A stretch of DNA of 60,000 bases from Takakia lepidozioides (lineage: Eukaryota; Streptophyta; Takakiopsida; Takakiales; Takakiaceae): the NCBI GenBank assembly GCA_030704615.1, contig CM060734.1:59476042-59536041 (forward strand). The letters are read 5' to 3'. The notes under the pieces were generated by a model that had not been told where the DNA came from, did not search any database, and worked only from the letters and a program-made list of their open reading frames with translations. A program made the position numbers and the translations under genes. How positions within the stretch are numbered: the stretch's first letter is position 1; each line of letters begins with the position of its first letter. This document shows, piece after piece, positions 56,072-60,000 of the stretch.

Positions 56072-56762
56072 TTATTTGTGAGATGACAAAAGATTTTCAA
56101 TTGGTCTAGTATTGAATCCACCCTGACCATCCCTCCCATTACAGCGGGCCCCACCGGTTATGCTTGAATTCCAGTCATTGGGTAACCGTAAGTCTTCTGA
56201 AGCACGATAAGGGCCAATGAAGGCAAGGCATGTAATAGAAGAGGTTTCCGTGTAAAGAAGGAAGCAGGTAGAGCATGATCCGGATTCCACTCTGCTTTGT
56301 TCATCTTTGACATTTAGACGGTGTGGAACACTGTTGCAAGTGTCCAATAAGACATTTCTGACAATGGAGTAGAAACGTCGCCAGCCACTTTGTGAGGAAA
56401 TAAAAATTGTGGGACTGACATCTGAGGTGTCGCGCACAGACAAATTGAGATCAAGTTTGCTCAAAAGATGATCCTGCACACAAATCAGGGCCACCTTTGT
56501 TTATTTTGAAGGTAACCACCAGATAGATGATGCTGACAGAACAAGACCAAGCTTCCAGCCTTTCTCCAATAGAAAAAAGGAGTACAATAATCTGAAAACT
56601 GACTATCTGGGACCTTGTCAAGCCAAGACCCTGCTAGGTTAATACATGCTATAATTACTATTCCAACCTGAATTCTGACAGAGGAGGCATTTGGACTACC
56701 CGGAAGAGAAAATTCAATGTGAGTTTGACAAACTGTGAAGATACCATTTTCAGTGTCATCGG
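56072..56762 (-). CDS. Two C-terminal exons of an unrecognised gene
   Basis: Exon 56762-56668 (after CATGTAG) reads DDTENGIFTVCQTHIEFSLP and ends in phase 0 at ATTCAG|GTTGGA. Exon 56473-56072 (after TGTGTGCAG) reads DHLLSKLDLNLSV, SGWRRFYSIVRNVLLD and SCSTCFLLYTETSSITCLAF, and ends in a stop. The joined reading is uninterrupted. I do not recognise the family. The tRNase Z-like exon at 57098-57192 is on the same strand with a compatible phase, but a direct link is not shown. Confidence 0.4.
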
Positions 56763-57097
56763 CTACATGAAGAGATGAAATGGCTTACTGAATGTCCATA
56801 AAGTGCTCCCTCCAAGTTGCCACCCAGCCATTGTTGCACGCACATTAGATTACATAGCTTTTTCAGCAACACTAGCATTGAACACACTTTTACCGTCAAG
56901 AAGAAATAGGAGACTTGTAAGCATCCTTGAACAATCTGCAATTGCAGTGAAGCAGCAGTTGTCCCACCCAGACCTGATGGGCACCAAGGTTTGGTAAGTG
57001 AAACAACCTGATGACACATTTTTTCACTGGATCAAATATATATTTGAATACAGGCCAACATTATGTAGGTGTACACATAACAGAGCTTATAACCCAC

Positions 57098-57192
57098 TGG
57101 CAGTGGAATGGCCTCGGTCTTTAGCAAGGCTGGCCTCGTGTTCCACCACAGTAGCCTCGTGGACCACAACATCTGCCCCCTTGGCTGCAAAC
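57098..57192 (-). CDS. tRNase Z-like (metallo-beta-lactamase fold) exon
   Basis: After the acceptor CGCTGCAG the minus strand reads FAAKGADVVVHEATV and then LAKDRGHSTA, up to the donor CCA|GTGGGT. HEAT and GHST at this spacing are hallmarks of tRNase Z, which trims tRNA 3' ends; Asp before VVVHEA and His of GHST lie in conserved metal/phosphate-binding loops. Only this one exon is recognised, so it may be part of a gene with dispersed exons or a fragment. Confidence 0.35.
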
Positions 57193-57244
57193 CTGCAGCG
57201 ACCGTGAGTCGCAAGTGTCCCTGAGAATCACTGCGCACAAGCAT

Positions 57245-58181
57245 AATTAATTGAAGTTAAATTGCACAGAGATAAGGATGCAGTGAGCCTTGAGCTCCCC
57301 TCCTACTACGTTGTCCATACTTATTCTAATCTTATACAACTAGAAGTAAGGTCTACTAAGGGGCTTTGTTGAGGGTTGGGGACTTGCAAGGTTCCTTTTG
57401 CACACAACTAGCAGACATAGCATCCAAAGCCAAAATACATCAACAGTTCCTCATGGCAGGAGAGAAGCAAAAATCTAGGTATAAAGAAAAGGACATACCC
57501 ACTTTACGCCCTCTTGGTGGAGGGCCTAGCACATCTTCTGGCTTGACCTGCATCCCACCAAAATTGCATGAAAAACCCTCCTTTTGGAGGCACATTTGCA
57601 TTTTATATTAGTGTGGTACAAGTTCCGGACCATACTTTAACAGTGTTTATCTCCTCTCCAAGAGCTTTGCACTTAACAGGTGCTCCCCAGTGTGTATGCT
57701 CAACAACTAGTACTCCAACTCCTATTAGGTATAAAGTAAAAGAGAGAGCTTATGGAAGGAATCGAGATCTAGTTCAAAAGAGCTGTCAACAGAATAACAC
57801 CTGTCTTGAAAGTCTGCATGATAATGCTCACTTCTCCTTGAAGTGTGTGATGCTTTTTTGGGCCCTGACCAAATGTTTAGGGTTCCTCAACTGGATATTG
57901 AGAAGAAATCCCAGTCGAATCATAGGAAATTCCAAGGCATGACTTTGATTATAAGATTCTGGTTCTCGAAGCTGTCGACATTTGGCGTTTTGCTGGAATC
58001 AATGGCTTTCAATATGGCCCATCCTGTTGGTGATGGGACCCTTGAGCAGCCCGTCCAAACTTGCAGCTCCCGGTTGACCCTGCTTAACTGGGAGAAGGAT
58101 ATTTACTGTAAAGAAGGTTTCTGCATCATACCCATACCGTTGTGAACACAACATATAAGGCTTCACAAAATGATGCAAAAC
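57245..58181. other. No gene supported; short open stretches on both strands
   Basis: Plus frames of 81-124 codons (57366-58145) and a minus stretch around 57590-57740 (VGVLVVEHTHWGAPVKCKAL) look protein-like in places but do not join in phase. I could not decide the strand. Confidence 0.3.
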
Positions 58182-60000
58182 CTATAACTTCTCTTTTCTG
58201 ACCTTACGCTGTTCTGTAAATACCCCTATACTGTTTCCACTATGGCTTTTCTCATTGCTATCTCGAGCTGATTCCCTAGCTCTCTGAAAGAAGGGAGCCA
58301 TGTCCCCAGTCCTGACAGTCACGACCATCTCCATTTCTCCCCTCAATAGTTTTAATCTAAGCAATTGCCCCACACGAGATGTTTCAACCAACTGTTGAAG
58401 CTGTATAGCATTTGACATACCAGTGCCTTCAATTTCCACGATCACATCTCCAGATCTCAACCCCCCCACAGCGGCTGGTGAATTACGGGAGACCTTGACA
58501 ACCATTACACCATTGACTTCTGGTAGGATGAACCCTGAATTGGGATTCTTGTTGTAATGCCTAGCCAGAGCAGGTGAGAGTGTTGTTGTCTGGATTCCCA
58601 GAAATGTGTGGTTTACGGGCAAGCCATTGCCAAGCGCCTCAATAATCTTTTTGGCATGGTTTATGGGTATTGCAAAGGCAATGCCCTCAGCATCTGCCCG
58701 AATCGCCGTGTTAATACCAATCACCTCCCCAAACTCATTCAAAAGAGGGCCCCCGGAATTCCCAGGATTAATGGCACAGTCTATCTGAAGAAAATCCAAG
58801 CGCTTGTCTGGTATGCCCACTTCTGCAGCTGTTCGGTGAAGGTTACTGATGATACCTAAACTGACAGTGTTTTCCAGCCCAAACGGGTTCCCCACAGCAA
58901 TCACCCAATCACCCAGTTCCACAGTGCTACTGTCTCCCAGTATTGCCTTGGGAAGAACCTCTCCTCTTTGTATAACGACCTTTACTACCGCCAAGTCAGA
59001 TATATCATCTGAGGCAGTCACCTTGCCTTCAAAGACTCGACCATCTGTGAAGGTAACCTTCAAGTACAGATGCACAACAGGTGTGTTAGGAGACTACATG
59101 ATTGTTTGGGGGGGATGGGCAACGTTGTGATTGCGCAAATGTTTCTCACGCTCCACTTGAAGCAAACATGGAGGGCAGCATCAAATTCTTTGCCAACATG
59201 TGCAAGTATCAATCATTCAATCATACAAAAAGGTTTCTTCTTAGATGTTGAGCTGCTAATAAACACCTTGATCAGTAACTGTCAGTCTTTACCTTGACAC
59301 GATCGGCACCCTTGATTACGTGGGCATTGGTGATGATGATCCCATCCTTGCCATCAAATACGAAGCCACTGCCTTGCCCTCTCTCTCTCAGGATGGTTGG
59401 GCCAGATGTGTGCAGATCCCCATCCCCGAAGAATTGTCTAAGCAGATGGTCACGATTCTGGCTCACTTCTTGGGCTAAAGTGGGGGTGTCTCTCTCAGTG
59501 TCAAGGCGCACGACCGCTGGACCCACTTTTTGGGCGGCAAGCTTCACGAAGGAGTTGCTCTTTCTCCTAGACCCACCTAAACCTCCCCCAAGAAAAAGAA
59601 GTGTAGGCTGCGCTCTCAATTCACTCCCGGCCAACACCTTCGCTGTTGAATAACTTGGTGGCGAATCTGGCTCAACAATGTGAGCTAAATCGGTTCTGAA
59701 TCCTAAATTAACAGCCCAACTAGCGTCACACTCGCGTCTCAAAGCAACCAAAGTATCCTCCTGTACATGTAAGGAATTTTTCCCCTTAAACGGAGTTTCC
59801 ACCTCTACATTCCAGCTGTTTCTCAAGGAAAGAGCCCATAAATCAGGGTCCTGTGTAAATCCAATCTCATCTCCTAACAACAGGCAAGTTGAGCGAGAAG
59901 TAGCTAAAGCAGTGAGACCTGAAGCTGTGTGATTGGCAGCCATAGCCTGGGCAGCTACTATCATGGCAAACAGTGAAGCCAAAACAGACACCACTAGCAA
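58182..60000 (-). CDS. Deg/HtrA-type serine protease (HhoA-like), 5' end outside the window
   Basis: Exons 60000-59293 (open to the window edge) and 59057-58182 (stop), joined in phase 0 (RVK|VTFTDG). The trypsin-like domain has the full triad: His in TNAHVIKGAD, Asp in SDDISDLAVVKV, Ser in NPGNSGGPLLNE. One PDZ domain follows (GVMVVKVSRNSPAAVGGLRS, GDVIVEIEG). The sequence RGQGSGFVFDGKDGIIITNA and the single PDZ are closest to cyanobacterial HhoA/HhoB-type proteases rather than to typical Deg5 or Deg8. The visible N-terminal part has a hydrophobic segment ending in Ala-rich AAQAMAAN, compatible with a thylakoid-lumen or other targeting signal. It would degrade damaged proteins. Both visible exons are intact. 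Confidence 0.88.

Overview
This window is nuclear DNA of a land plant. It has spliced genes with GT-AG introns, a germin-like protein, a cyanobacterial-type Deg/HtrA protease, an F-box/LRR protein, PPR and OSB fragments, and a dense nest of transposons. The style of the PPR pieces (DVVSWSAM...GYAQQG) and the GCM/WRKY-type plus SWIM transposases suggest a non-seed vascular plant, a fern or lycophyte; this is an inference, not proof.

Layout. 1-1.2 kb: 3' end of an unrecognised coiled-coil gene (+). 5.4-6.9 kb: two-exon germin-like protein gene (-) with a TATA box. 9.6-9.9 kb: four 72-bp tandem repeats. 10.5-11.2 kb: 3' end of a GW-rich gene (+). 15.5-47.8 kb: one very large TIR-bounded element with a 9-bp target duplication, itself full of nested insertions. 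49.1-49.9 kb: small membrane/coiled-coil protein gene (+). 50.8-53.3 kb: F-box/LRR gene (-), apparently broken. 54.2-55.3 kb: LINE-like fragment and a GC-rich repeat. 56.1-57.2 kb: exons of unrecognised or tRNase Z-like genes (-). 58.2-60 kb: Deg/HtrA protease gene (-), running off the window.

The nest. The outer element (15536-47816, 32.3 kb) has near-identical inverted ends flanked by TAAAGATGA. It carries a MULE-type transposase (+, 16.2 and 33.0-36.8 kb) and an Ulp1-like peptidase gene (-, 45.0-47.2 kb). Its arrays of AGTCYGC words reverse polarity near the middle. Three elements sit inside it: a CACTA-like element (16360-32728) holding OSB and PPR gene fragments; within that, an 11.3-kb element (18324-29597) flanked by a 10-bp duplication that splits a PPR repeat; and a Ty3/gypsy chromovirus (37973-44690, 5-bp duplication CTCTT).

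The most interesting find is the 11.3-kb element. It carries two divergent genes: a GCM/WRKY-finger + DDE-like + SWIM transposase (+) and, on the other strand, a multi-exon gene joining a ParB/sulfiredoxin-type domain to a permuted (motif IV before motif I) DNA-methyltransferase-like domain. Introns of the second gene hold repeated 20-bp palindromes whose cores are conserved while their flanks have drifted. I know of no described plant transposon with this gene pair. Most of the nested coding regions carry stop codons or frameshifts, many explicable by C-to-T change at TGG or CAG codons, so the copy looks old and silenced.
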